Shown in pieces: positions 16,236-24,513 of a stretch of DNA of 25,216 bases. Within the stretch, counting starts at the first letter, position 1. Every line of letters begins with the position of its first letter. A program made the position numbers and the translations under genes. This stretch comes from Bacillota bacterium (GTDB taxonomy: Bacteria; Bacillota; Clostridia; Lachnospirales; Lachnospiraceae): NCBI GenBank assembly GCA_023412855.1, contig JAEZRJ010000035.1, positions 1 through 25,216 of the forward strand, written 5' to 3'. The notes below the pieces were generated by a model. That model was not told the DNA's origin. It worked only from the letters and a program-made list of their open reading frames with translations, and searched no databases.

Positions 16236-16697
16236 ATGAATCTGAATAAAATGCAGGAGGACTTATTAAAGACGGCAAATCGGTTTCGGAAGATGAAATA
16301 CGAATTCCTTTTTCACGATATTTCCAAGAGAGAATTTGAAATGCTGATGGTGATGGAGCATTTTTCGAGGGAAAACGATGACAGAAAAGGAATATACGTA
16401 TGGGAGCTGGCAAAGGCTCTTCATATATCCTCTCCGGCAGTATCGAAAATGATAAGAGCGCTGGAGGAACGGGGATATGCAGGGCGCGATGTGGATAAGG
16501 AGGACAGAAGGAATACCTACGTATATGTGACCGATAAAGGAAAGGAAGCCCTAAGGAAAAGTAAGGAAAAGATGGACGAAGTCATGCGCAAAGTCGTGAT
16601 ACGTATGGGCGAAAAGAATATGAAAGAATTTATCGTATTATGCAATTTATTAAAGGATATTATGGAAGAGGAGTTAAAAGGAGACAGTCATGTTTAA
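16236..16697 (+). CDS. MarR-family transcriptional regulator
   Basis: A 153-aa winged-helix regulator. The core is visible at about residues 25-110: a helix FEMLMVMEHF, a helix-turn-helix WELAKALHISSPAVSKMIRALEE split over two helices, and the wing with DKEDRRNTYVYVTDKGKEAL. Family members bind DNA as dimers and usually repress neighbouring transporter genes until a small molecule releases them. GAAAGGGG (16216-16223) is the ribosome site. The stop overlaps the start of the first ABC gene by 8 bases, so co-expression with the exporter and autoregulation of the operon are likely. Inducer unknown. Confidence 0.93.
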   Translation: MNLNKMQEDLLKTANRFRKMKYEFLFHDISKREFEMLMVMEHFSRENDDRKGIYVWELAKALHISSPAVSKMIRALEERGYAGRDVDKEDRRNTYVYVTDKGKEALRKSKEKMDEVMRKVVIRMGEKNMKEFIVLCNLLKDIMEEELKGDSHV

Positions 16698-18840
16698 AAT
16701 ATTAAAATATTTAAGCGAGTCTAAAGCATCGGTAGCGGTAATTATAGCTCTTTTGGTGCTGCAGGCGTACTGTGATCTGACCCTGCCCCAGTATACGGCA
16801 GATATCGTAGACGTGGGGATAAGTCAGGGAGGTATCGATCATGTGGCACCTGATGAAATAAGGAAAGAAACGTTGGAAAACATAAGTATGTTCATGCCTG
16901 AGAACGAGGCAGAGTTCATGATGTCATCTTACCGGGTGAAAGAAGACGGCAATTATGAGCTGAATGCGGCAGATGTGCAGACGGTGGAGATGCTGGATGA
17001 GAGCATGGCGGTGCCAATGGCGATGTTAACGGCACTTTCCCAATCGAAAGAAATGGACATCGACACGCTGAAGACTATGATAGAAAGCGGCATGATGACG
17101 AAGGAGCAGGTGCTGGACTACCGGAGCAAAGCGATGGAAGCCTATGAAGGCATGGGAGATGCTGCCGTTTCGCAGATGGCAGTGAATTTCGTGAAGGCGG
17201 AATATGAGGCTATGGGCTTGGACAGTGCTGCGATACAGACACATTATCTGCTGAGCAAGGGAGGAAGGATGCTCGGGCTTTCCGTAGTGATGATGATTAC
17301 GGCAATTTTATCCAGCTTTCTTGCATCCAGAGTTTCCGCGAAGATAGGAATGACATTGAGAGGAAGAGTATTTCATAAAGTTGTTTCCTTTTCCAATGCG
17401 GAAATGGAGAAGTTCTCTACGGCTTCCCTGATTACGAGAAGCACGAACGATATTCAGCAGGTACAAATGGTTTCCGTCATGCTGCTGCGTATGGTAATGT
17501 ACGCTCCGATCATAGGAATCGGCGGCGTGATCAAGGTTGCGAGTACGAGAACAGGAATGGGCTGGATTATCGGAGCGGCGGTGGCGGCTATTACTGTGCT
17601 GGTGTCAGTACTTATGGTTGTGGCGATGCCTAAGTTCAAGATCATGCAGACACTTATCGATAGATTGAACCTCGTTTCCAGAGAAATACTGACAGGTATT
17701 CCGGTTATCCGCGCGTTCGGCAGAGAGGCGTTCGAGGAGGAGCGCTTCGATGAAGCGAATGTGAAGCTCATGAAAAACCAGTTGTTCACCAATCGGGTCA
17801 TGACCTTTATGATGCCTCTTATGATGCTGATTATGAACGGAATTACCGTTATGATCGTCTGGTTCGGAGCACAGGGCATCGATATGGGCAACCTTCAGGT
17901 GGGCGATTTGCTTGCATTTATTACTTATACGATGCAGATTGTTATGGCGTTTCTGATGATAACGATAATTTCCGTCATGCTTCCCCGTGCAGGAGTGGCT
18001 GCAGAGCGTATTGAGGAGGTTATTCATACGGAAGCGGCAATTCACGATAAGGAAGAGGTGAAGGATGAGGCAACTGGAGAATTAAAGGGCAGGCTTTCCT
18101 TTGAAAATGTATCCTTTAAGTATCCGGGAGCGGATGAGGATGCTCTTTCCAATATCGATTTTACAGCGGAACCGGGTAAAACTACTGCGATTATTGGAAG
18201 CACCGGCTGCGGCAAATCTACGCTGATCAATCTCGTTCCGCGGTTTTATGATGTGACGGAGGGAAGAATTACGATAGACGGGATAGATATCAGAGATTTA
18301 TCCCAGCATAAACTAAGGAGCCAGCTAGGTTACGTTCCGCAAAGGGGTGTGCTTTTCTCTGGAGATATCGAATCAAATATTAAGTTTGCGGGAGATACCA
18401 TAACCGACGAAGAAATGGTAGAAGCGGCCAGAATCTCACAGGCCCAGGAGTTTATAGACAGTAAGCCGGAGACTTATAAGAGCGAGATTTCTCAAGGCGG
18501 AACTAACGTATCGGGAGGACAGAAGCAAAGATTGTCCATTGCCAGAGCAATCGTAAAGCGCCCGAAAATTTGTCTTTTCGACGATAGTTTTTCGGCTCTG
18601 GATTATAAGACGGATGTGGTGCTTAGGAAGGCGCTGCACGAGAAACTGACAGAGGCGACAGTCATCATCGTGGCGCAGCGGATCAGTACAATACTGCATG
18701 CGGATCAGATTATCGTATTGGACGACGGAAAAATAGTGGGAATCGGGACCCATGAGAAATTACTGAATTCCTGCGAGACATATCGGGAAATCGCCAAGGC
18801 GCAGTTGTCCGAAGCAGAGTTGAGAGGAGGGGCCTTGTAA
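16690..18840 (+). CDS. ABC exporter half-transporter with degenerate ATP site (heterodimer subunit 1)
   Basis: A 716-aa fused membrane-ATPase protein. The first membrane segment is at about residues 12-32 and the second near 193-213. Between them lies an extracytoplasmic, mostly helical and acidic insert of about 150 residues, far longer than the usual short loop. The ATPase domain (about 470-716) has Walker A GSTGCGKST (503-511) and signature VSGGQ (Ser608-Gln611). In Walker B (LFDDS) Asp632 replaces the catalytic Glu, and Gln663 replaces the switch His (VAQRIS). These two changes are the hallmark of the degenerate subunit in heterodimeric exporters such as TM287/288 or LmrCD. The gene overlaps the next by one base (stop TAA and start ATG share A18840). 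Likely a drug, lipid or peptide exporter controlled by the upstream MarR protein. Confidence 0.93.
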   Translation: MFKILKYLSESKASVAVIIALLVLQAYCDLTLPQYTADIVDVGISQGGIDHVAPDEIRKETLENISMFMPENEAEFMMSSYRVKEDGNYELNAADVQTVEMLDESMAVPMAMLTALSQSKEMDIDTLKTMIESGMMTKEQVLDYRSKAMEAYEGMGDAAVSQMAVNFVKAEYEAMGLDSAAIQTHYLLSKGGRMLGLSVVMMITAILSSFLASRVSAKIGMTLRGRVFHKVVSFSNAEMEKFSTASLITRSTNDIQQVQMVSVMLLRMVMYAPIIGIGGVIKVASTRTGMGWIIGAAVAAITVLVSVLMVVAMPKFKIMQTLIDRLNLVSREILTGIPVIRAFGREAFEEERFDEANVKLMKNQLFTNRVMTFMMPLMMLIMNGITVMIVWFGAQGIDMGNLQVGDLLAFITYTMQIVMAFLMITIISVMLPRAGVAAERIEEVIHTEAAIHDKEEVKDEATGELKGRLSFENVSFKYPGADEDALSNIDFTAEPGKTTAIIGSTGCGKSTLINLVPRFYDVTEGRITIDGIDIRDLSQHKLRSQLGYVPQRGVLFSGDIESNIKFAGDTITDEEMVEAARISQAQEFIDSKPETYKSEISQGGTNVSGGQKQRLSIARAIVKRPKICLFDDSFSALDYKTDVVLRKALHEKLTEATVIIVAQRISTILHADQIIVLDDGKIVGIGTHEKLLNSCETYREIAKAQLSEAELRGGAL

Positions 18841-20684
18841 TGAGCGAGAATAATTCAAAACCTCAAAGAGGGATGCATGGTCCCGGCGGCGGGATGATGC
18901 CGGGAGAAAAGGCGAAGGACTTTAAAGGAACTACCCGGAAGATTTTGCAGTATATGGGAGCCTATAAATATGGATTGCTGGCAGTTATGATTTTCGCTAT
19001 AGGAGGTACTGCATTCAATATTATAGGACCTAAAATAACGAGTAAGGCAATAACGGAAATTTTTAACGGTGTAATGGCAAAGGTTGCAGGAACGGGAGGA
19101 ATCGATTTCGAGAAAATTGCCCGGATTTTGCTTTTGTTACTCGGTCTCTATGTGATCAGTGCATTGCTGTCGTTCATACAGGGGCTGATCATGACAGGGA
19201 TTTCCCAGAAGCTGAGTTATCGGTTCCGAAAAGAAATTTCTCAGAAAATTGATCGTATGCCCTTGGAATATTTCGAATCCAAGACAGTGGGAGAGGTATT
19301 ATCGAGAATCACTAACGATGTGGATACCTTGGGACAGAGTTTGAACCAGAGCGTGACACAGCTCATTACCTCGGTAACGACGATTATCGGTATTCTTATT
19401 ATGATGCTCAGCATCAGTCCGATTATGACGTTGATCGCTTTTGTTATTCTTCCGGTGTCGGGAGCGCTCATCGGAGCAGTTGTAAAATTTTCGCAGAAAT
19501 ATTTTGTGGCGCAGCAGAAATATCTGGGCAAGATCAATGGGCAGGTGGAAGAAATATATAGCGGTCACAATATTGTGAAGGCCTTCAACCGGGAGGAACA
19601 GGCGCTGAAAGAGTTCAATGAAACTAACGCTGTTTTATATCAGTCGGCTTGGAAATCCCAGTTCTTCTCCGGCATGATGCAGCCTATTATGAATTTCGTG
19701 GGAAATCTTGGATATGTAGCGGTGGCAGTGAGCGGAAGCTTGCTGGTAGTAAAAGGAACCATTGAAATTGGAGATATTCAGGCGTTCATACAATACGTAA
19801 GGAATTTCACACAGCCGATTACGCAGGTGGCGCAAGTATCTAACATGCTTCAATCTATGGCGGCGGCAGCGGAAAGGGTGTTTGAGTTCTTAGGAGAAGA
19901 AGAGGAAGAGCAGCAAAAGGGAAATATGGCAAACCTTGAGAACGTAGAGGGGCGTGTAAGCTTTGAGCATGTACGCTTTGGCTATAAGCCGGATAAAATT
20001 ATTATCCATGATTTCAGCAGCGAGATAAAATCGGGGCAAAAGGTGGCGATTGTAGGACCCACGGGAGCAGGTAAGACGACGATGGTTAAGCTTCTGATGC
20101 GCTTTTATGATGTGAACGGTGGAAAGATACGTGTAGATGGTCAGGATATAAAGGAAATTGAAAGAAGCGAGCTGAGAAAAGCCTTTGGTATGGTACTTCA
20201 GGATACGTGGCTGTTTAAAGGAACAATCATGGAGAATATCAGGTACGGCAGACTGGATGCTACGGACGAGGAGGTCATTGCGGCGGCGAAAGCAGCTCAT
20301 GCCCATCATTTTATCCAGACTTTGCCCGGCGGTTATGATATGGAACTTAACGAAGAAGCCAGCAACGTATCGCAGGGACAAAAGCAGCTTCTTACGATTG
20401 CCAGGGCAATCCTTGCAAACAATAAAATTATGATTCTGGATGAGGCTACAAGTTCTGTGGATATGAGAACGGAGGCCCGAATACAGAAGGCGATGAACAA
20501 CCTGATGAAGGGAAGAACCAGCTTTGTTATCGCTCACCGCTTATCGACGATACGAGATGCGGATGTGATATTGGTAATGAAGGACGGCGATATCATCGAG
20601 CAGGGTAATCACGAGGAGCTATTGGAAAAGAACGGCTTCTATTCGGAATTGTATAAATCTCAGTTCGAGGAGATAACGGCATAA
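18840..20684 (+). CDS. ABC exporter half-transporter with catalytic Walker B (heterodimer subunit 2)
   Basis: A 614-aa membrane-ATPase fusion of normal length, with a short Gly/Met-rich cytoplasmic N-terminus. Walker A is GPTGAGKTT (406-414). Walker B is complete (ILDEATS, Asp534-Glu535) and the switch His566 is present (IAHRLS). The signature is altered to VSQGQ (Gln512 in place of the first Gly). In a heterodimer, this altered signature faces the altered Walker B of subunit 1, while the intact Walker B here faces the intact signature of subunit 1. One site is thus predicted to bind ATP without efficient hydrolysis and the other to hydrolyse. The ribosome site GAGGAGG lies within the end of the previous gene. 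Transcription ends at the hairpin at 20710-20744. Confidence 0.94.
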   Translation: MSENNSKPQRGMHGPGGGMMPGEKAKDFKGTTRKILQYMGAYKYGLLAVMIFAIGGTAFNIIGPKITSKAITEIFNGVMAKVAGTGGIDFEKIARILLLLLGLYVISALLSFIQGLIMTGISQKLSYRFRKEISQKIDRMPLEYFESKTVGEVLSRITNDVDTLGQSLNQSVTQLITSVTTIIGILIMMLSISPIMTLIAFVILPVSGALIGAVVKFSQKYFVAQQKYLGKINGQVEEIYSGHNIVKAFNREEQALKEFNETNAVLYQSAWKSQFFSGMMQPIMNFVGNLGYVAVAVSGSLLVVKGTIEIGDIQAFIQYVRNFTQPITQVAQVSNMLQSMAAAAERVFEFLGEEEEEQQKGNMANLENVEGRVSFEHVRFGYKPDKIIIHDFSSEIKSGQKVAIVGPTGAGKTTMVKLLMRFYDVNGGKIRVDGQDIKEIERSELRKAFGMVLQDTWLFKGTIMENIRYGRLDATDEEVIAAAKAAHAHHFIQTLPGGYDMELNEEASNVSQGQKQLLTIARAILANNKIMILDEATSSVDMRTEARIQKAMNNLMKGRTSFVIAHRLSTIRDADVILVMKDGDIIEQGNHEELLEKNGFYSELYKSQFEEITA

Positions 20685-20709
20685 CAAAGGAAGAACGAAA
20701 GTGTGCTTC

Positions 20710-20744
20710 AAAAACGGATGGTTAGAGGATAACCATCCGTTTTT
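20710..20744. terminator. Bidirectional terminator between the ABC operon and tmcAL
   Basis: Perfect 15-bp arms (20710-20724 and 20730-20744) around a 5-base loop, A-rich on one side and T-rich on the other, so they work in both directions. The last codons and the stop of the minus-strand gene lie inside the hairpin. Confidence 0.92.
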
Positions 20745-21975
20745 CATATTCGTTTACAAAGGCGGCGCCGAATTTATCGGAAGCTGCCGAATCGTAAATA
20801 TGGGATGCCTGAATGTCTTTTTGCAGCATAGCAAGACCGGGTTCGGTAAGCGAGGCGGCAGCATCAGCCAGCTTGGAAATGAGAGGAATGGAGGAGCAGA
20901 TTTTCATTTCATGCAAAAGCTCCGCAGCATCCTTTTTTAAGCCCAGGATTCTGGCATAATGAATATAGTCGGTTTCGGCATAATGAGCGAACTCATCCTT
21001 TTTCATATCCAGAAGGATATGGAGAAGGCAGCGGCTTATACGGGAATAGGTCATGTCCTTTGATTTTAAAAGTTCGCAGAACTGTTCGAAGCATTCAAAT
21101 CGATAGAGATTCTTTTTTATTTTATCCGACAAATCAGGAAGCACGTCCACGTACTGCGTATATCCCTCGTTCTCCTCCAAAAGAAGCTTATATTTTAATA
21201 AAAGTGAAAAATCATCGCTCTTTATGGGAAAACTTCTCAGATAAGAAGCGCGTAACAGCTCGTATACCGATTCTGGAACATGTTCTCTGATGCGGGAAAT
21301 CCCGCCCTCATTGTCGATGGACTGCCGTATAGCGGAAGCGGAGCTTTTCGGAGGGGAGTCCTCAAATATATCTGTCAGGAGCATATCATCGTGATAGCCG
21401 GCTCCTTCCCTTCGTATGGTATAAGGCTGAATGGAACTTGTACGTTTACCTATGGCTTTTATATATTCGATACCGAGAATGTTGTTGGGTGAGATGATCG
21501 CTTCTGCGCAGGCAGGATCCGGAAGGCAGGCAGCAAGAGCAGTGCTTCGTGCCTTAGGAAAGGAAAGTCCTTTTTTAAGATTTTCTTGTAATATACTCCG
21601 GTAAAGGGCAGGCTCCTCCAAAAGGATGGAAGCGATTTTGGAAAGGGCATAAATGTCTGCGCATTCGCTTCCGAAGCATAGGGAATCCACAACTCCCAGC
21701 TTATCCAGAAGAGTAACGGCACCCATGGCGAAATATTCGGCGCTTCCGGCGGCATAAAAAAGCGGAAGCTCCAAAACCAGATCCGCGCCGTTTTCCAGAG
21801 CCATTTTTGTCCGGGTATATTTATCGATAACGGCAGGAACGCCGCGCTGTGTATAATTTCCGCTTATAACGGCCACGAGAAAATCACAGCCTGTCTGTTC
21901 CCTTGTTTTTTCTATATGATATTTGTGTCCGTTGTGAAACGGATTATATTCTACAATGATGCCAGCAGTCTTCAT
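20722..21975 (-). CDS. tmcAL: tRNA(Met) cytidine acetate ligase (TmcAL, YlbM family)
   Basis: A 417-aa protein on the minus strand. The N-terminus AGIIVEYNPFHNGHKYHI carries the HxGH nucleotide-binding motif of the nucleotidyltransferase fold, followed by SGNYTQRG and IDKYTRTKMAL, all typical of the YlbM/DUF795 family. Members activate acetate with ATP and acetylate the wobble cytidine (ac4C34) of elongator tRNA-Met. The start follows AAGGAG (complement of 21981-21986). It is divergent from pta across 226 bases. In Bacillus ylbM sits with ylbN and rpmF; here pta-ackA lies between tmcAL and those genes. The final codons (KRMVIL) overlap the 5' arm and loop of its own terminator. Confidence 0.92.
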   Translation of the reverse strand: MKTAGIIVEYNPFHNGHKYHIEKTREQTGCDFLVAVISGNYTQRGVPAVIDKYTRTKMALENGADLVLELPLFYAAGSAEYFAMGAVTLLDKLGVVDSLCFGSECADIYALSKIASILLEEPALYRSILQENLKKGLSFPKARSTALAACLPDPACAEAIISPNNILGIEYIKAIGKRTSSIQPYTIRREGAGYHDDMLLTDIFEDSPPKSSASAIRQSIDNEGGISRIREHVPESVYELLRASYLRSFPIKSDDFSLLLKYKLLLEENEGYTQYVDVLPDLSDKIKKNLYRFECFEQFCELLKSKDMTYSRISRCLLHILLDMKKDEFAHYAETDYIHYARILGLKKDAAELLHEMKICSSIPLISKLADAAASLTEPGLAMLQKDIQASHIYDSAASDKFGAAFVNEYEKRMVIL

Positions 21976-22099
21976 ATCGGCTCCTTAAAAAAATTATAGA
22001 TTTATTTATAAATAGTATCATGAATTGCCAATCAGTTCAATGGAAAGGCTTTGTACTCAATTTAGCACAATATTTGCAAGGTTTCGGGTAATTTTTTGC

Positions 22100-22128
22100 T
22101 TGTATGGATTATATAAATCTTGTATAAT
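22100..22128 (+). promoter_or_regulatory. Candidate promoter of pta
   Basis: TTGTAT (22100-22105), a 17-base spacer, then a perfect TATAAT (22123-22128). The weak -35 box suggests regulation by an activator or by the overlapping palindrome. Confidence 0.6.
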
Positions 22129-22145
22129 TTTTTGTATACAAGATT
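22116..22145. promoter_or_regulatory. 30-bp palindrome over the pta -10 box, probable operator
   Basis: Perfect 11-base arms AATCTTGTATA (22116-22126) and TATACAAGATT (22135-22145) around an 8-base T-rich centre. The left arm contains most of the -10 box and the right arm covers the expected transcription start. The core CTTGTAT occurs at 22099-22105 and 22119-22125, two helical turns apart, and inverted at 22136-22142. The regulator is not identified. Confidence 0.6.
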
Positions 22146-22201
22146 GAATAATAATGGGGGAATTTGTTTTTATTACGTTACGCGAAAGGAGAAATAGGAT
22201 T

Positions 22202-23203
22202 ATGGCCTATATTGACATTATTAAAGAAAAAGCGAGAAGCGACAGAAAGACGATCGTCCTGCCGGAGACTACGGATAAAAGGACCTTGATAGCCGCATCT
22301 CATATTATCTCTGAGGGAATTGCGAATATTATTATGATAGGTGACGAAGAGAAGATTATGGACGGTGCCGGATGGCTGGAGGTAGAGCTGGGTGGTGCCA
22401 AGATCGTGAATCCGGAAAAGACGCCGAAACTGGAAGAATATATAGAGATGCTGTATGAACTGAGAAAGTCCAAAGGGATGACGATGGAGAAGGCGAGAGA
22501 GCTTATTCTGAAGGATTACCTGACCTTTGGAGTTATGATGGTAAAAGCTAACGATGCAGATGGTATGGTAGCTGGAGCATGTCATGCCACGGCGGATACT
22601 TTGCGTCCCGCATTACAAATATTGAAAACGGCACCGGGAGTGAAGCTCGTATCGGGCTTCTTCATTCTGGATGTACCGGATTGTGAATACGGAGATAACG
22701 GAACCTTCCTCTTTGCCGATTGCGGGCTCAATCAAGACCCCACGTCGGAGGAGCTTGCCGCGATTGCGGATTCCAGTGCTACGAGCTTCAGGCAGCTTGT
22801 GGGAGCGGAGCCGGTAATCGCTATGCTGTCCCACTCTACAAAGGGAAGTGCAAAGCATCCCCTGGTGGATAAGGTGGAAGAGGCTACCCGAATTGCCAGG
22901 GAAAAATATCCGAGCCTCATATTGGACGGCGAGTTGCAGGCGGATGCCGCATTGGTGCCTCAGGTAGCGAAGTCGAAAGCACCGGGAAGTCCGGTGGCAG
23001 GGAAAGCCAACGTCCTTATTTTCCCCAATCTGGACAGCGGAAATATCGGCTATAAGCTGGTGCAGAGGTTAGCAAAGGCGGAAGCCTACGGACCGATGCT
23101 TCAGGGAATCTCAAGGCCGGTAAACGATCTGTCCCGCGGATGCTCGTGGCAGGACATCGTGGGCGTTGTGGCGCTGACAGCAGTTCAGGCTCAGCTCGCA
23201 TAA
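22202..23203 (+). CDS. pta: Phosphate acetyltransferase
   Basis: A 333-aa enzyme that converts acetyl-CoA and phosphate to acetyl phosphate in the cytoplasm, the first step of the acetate fermentation branch. The start at ATG 22202 follows AAAGGAGA (22185-22192) and gives the normal length for the short single-domain form; an upstream ATG 22154 would add 16 unrelated residues. Family motifs include VLPETTDKRTLIAA at the N-terminus, DGMVAGACHATADTLRPAL, SHSTKGS, DGELQADAALVP and FPNLDSGNIGYKLVQRLA. It is followed by ackA on the same strand, 113 bases to the conserved ATG. Promoter and probable operator lie directly upstream. Confidence 0.96.
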   Translation: MAYIDIIKEKARSDRKTIVLPETTDKRTLIAASHIISEGIANIIMIGDEEKIMDGAGWLEVELGGAKIVNPEKTPKLEEYIEMLYELRKSKGMTMEKARELILKDYLTFGVMMVKANDADGMVAGACHATADTLRPALQILKTAPGVKLVSGFFILDVPDCEYGDNGTFLFADCGLNQDPTSEELAAIADSSATSFRQLVGAEPVIAMLSHSTKGSAKHPLVDKVEEATRIAREKYPSLILDGELQADAALVPQVAKSKAPGSPVAGKANVLIFPNLDSGNIGYKLVQRLAKAEAYGPMLQGISRPVNDLSRGCSWQDIVGVVALTAVQAQLA

Positions 23204-23285
23204 CTTAGTGATAAATTTAAATAAATGATAAAATTTCAGGAGATATAAGGTTGAATAAAAATGCGTATTCAACTATTGATTTGAG

Positions 23286-23303
23286 TGCGCGTCGCAACGC
23301 GCA
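23286..23303 (+). repeat. Hairpin element copy 2, just before the conserved ackA start
   Basis: TGCGCGT (23286-23292) and ACGCGCA (23297-23303) form a perfect 7-bp stem with the loop CGCA. It is flanked by GAG (23283-23285) and GATGG (23304-23308), exactly as copy 1 at 8846-8863. The outermost pair is T-A here and A-T in copy 1, a compensatory change. It lies within the possible N-terminal extension of the ackA frame. Confidence 0.6.
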
Positions 23304-23316
23304 GATGGGTATAAAA

Positions 23317-24513
23317 ATGAATATATTAGTAATAAACTGCGGCAGTTCTTCTCTTAAATTTCAGTTAATAAACGCCGCGGATGAGAAATTGATTGCAAAG
23401 GGACTTTGTGAAAGAATAGGAATAGAAGGAAGTCAGTTAGTGTATGCGCCTACCGGAGGAGAAAAAATAACAACTGTAACGCCGATGAAGGATCATATGC
23501 AGGCGATAGGGCTTGTGCTGAATGCTTTGATGGACGAAAAGTCAGGTGTTGTAAAAAGCCTTCAGGAAATCAGCGCGGTGGGACATCGTATCGTGCACGG
23601 CGGAGAGAAGTTCGCAGCTTCCACTATCATCACCGATGAAGTGATTGAGGCAATCAAAGAGTGCAATGAGCTGGCCCCTCTGCACAATCCGGCGAATCTT
23701 GTGGGCATTGATGCATGCAGGGAACTTATGCCGTCAACACCTATGGTAGCGGTATTCGATACTGCATTCCATCAGACGATGCCGGAGGAGGCATATATGT
23801 ATGCGATTCCTTACGAGTATTATCAGAAATATAAGGTGAGAAGATATGGCTTTCACGGCACCAGTCATTCCTATGTATCTCATAGGGCGGCAAGGATTTT
23901 AGGGAAAAGCTATGAGGATTTGAAGATTATCGTATGTCATTTGGGAAACGGAGCCAGTGTGTCGGCAGTGAAGAACGGAAAATGTGTGGATACTTCCATG
24001 GGACTTACGCCGCTTGAAGGCTTGATCATGGGAACACGCTGCGGTGACATCGACCCTGCAATCATTGAATTCATCGCTCATAAAGAAGGAAAAAATATCG
24101 ACCAGATTATGGATGTTCTCAATAAAGAGTCCGGAGTGTTAGGGCTTTCCGGCGGATTATCCTCCGATTTCAGAGACTTGGTAGCAGGCTATGAAAAGGG
24201 TGATGCAGCTTCCGTGCGCACGATGAAGGCTTTCGCCTACAGAGTGGCAAAGTATATCGGTGCTTATACGGCGGCGATGAACGGTGTGGACGCTATTTGT
24301 TTCACGGCAGGATTTGGAGAGAACAGCGGATTTATCCGAGGTCTCGTTTGCGACTATCTGGGTTTCCTGGGAGTTACCTTGGACGAGCAGGCAAATAAGG
24401 CGCAAGGGGAAGAAACCGTGGTTTCTACGGCGGATTCGCGAACGAAGGTACTCGCAATTCCTACCAATGAAGAGCTGGCAATAGCGAGAGAAACGTTTGC
24501 ACTGGTAAAATAA
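23317..24513 (+). CDS. ackA: Acetate kinase
   Basis: A 398-aa enzyme that makes ATP and acetate from acetyl phosphate and ADP, completing the Pta-AckA pathway. With ATG 23317 as start, catalytic residues known from Methanosarcina thermophila acetate kinase fall at the same numbers: Arg91 (GHRIVHGG), Asp148 (VFDTAF), His180 (GFHGTSH) and Arg241 (GTRCGD). The N-terminal phosphate loop is NCGSSSLKFQL. The frame is, however, open upstream to TTG 23251, which has the better ribosome site (AGGAG, 23238-23242), whereas ATG 23317 has only a weak GGG. Starting at TTG would add 22 residues that include the hairpin sequence. Both starts are possible; the conserved one is preferred. A MITE-derived palindrome follows the stop directly. 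Confidence 0.95.
   Translation: MNILVINCGSSSLKFQLINAADEKLIAKGLCERIGIEGSQLVYAPTGGEKITTVTPMKDHMQAIGLVLNALMDEKSGVVKSLQEISAVGHRIVHGGEKFAASTIITDEVIEAIKECNELAPLHNPANLVGIDACRELMPSTPMVAVFDTAFHQTMPEEAYMYAIPYEYYQKYKVRRYGFHGTSHSYVSHRAARILGKSYEDLKIIVCHLGNGASVSAVKNGKCVDTSMGLTPLEGLIMGTRCGDIDPAIIEFIAHKEGKNIDQIMDVLNKESGVLGLSGGLSSDFRDLVAGYEKGDAASVRTMKAFAYRVAKYIGAYTAAMNGVDAICFTAGFGENSGFIRGLVCDYLGFLGVTLDEQANKAQGEETVVSTADSRTKVLAIPTNEELAIARETFALVK

Larger units (their letters stand above)
21976..22201. promoter_or_regulatory. Divergent control region between tmcAL and pta
   Basis: An AT-rich 226-base gap. On the plus strand it contains the pta promoter and palindrome listed separately. An imperfect 20-base palindrome with outer arms TTGT/ACAA lies at 22051-22070. 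The minus-strand promoter for tmcAL is not clear; TTGGCA with an AT-rich box 15-17 bases on is the best I can see and is weak. Confidence 0.5.

Noticed and set aside
22051..22070. TTGT...ACAA palindrome as a Rex (redox repressor) site before tmcAL/pta
   Set aside because: Total length is 20 rather than 18 and the inner positions do not fit the Rex pattern; kept only as an unassigned palindrome.
23261..23284. Seven-codon leader peptide frame (MRIQLLI) before ackA
   Set aside because: No run of regulatory codons and no attenuator follows; the overlapping TTG frame with its ribosome site explains the region better.
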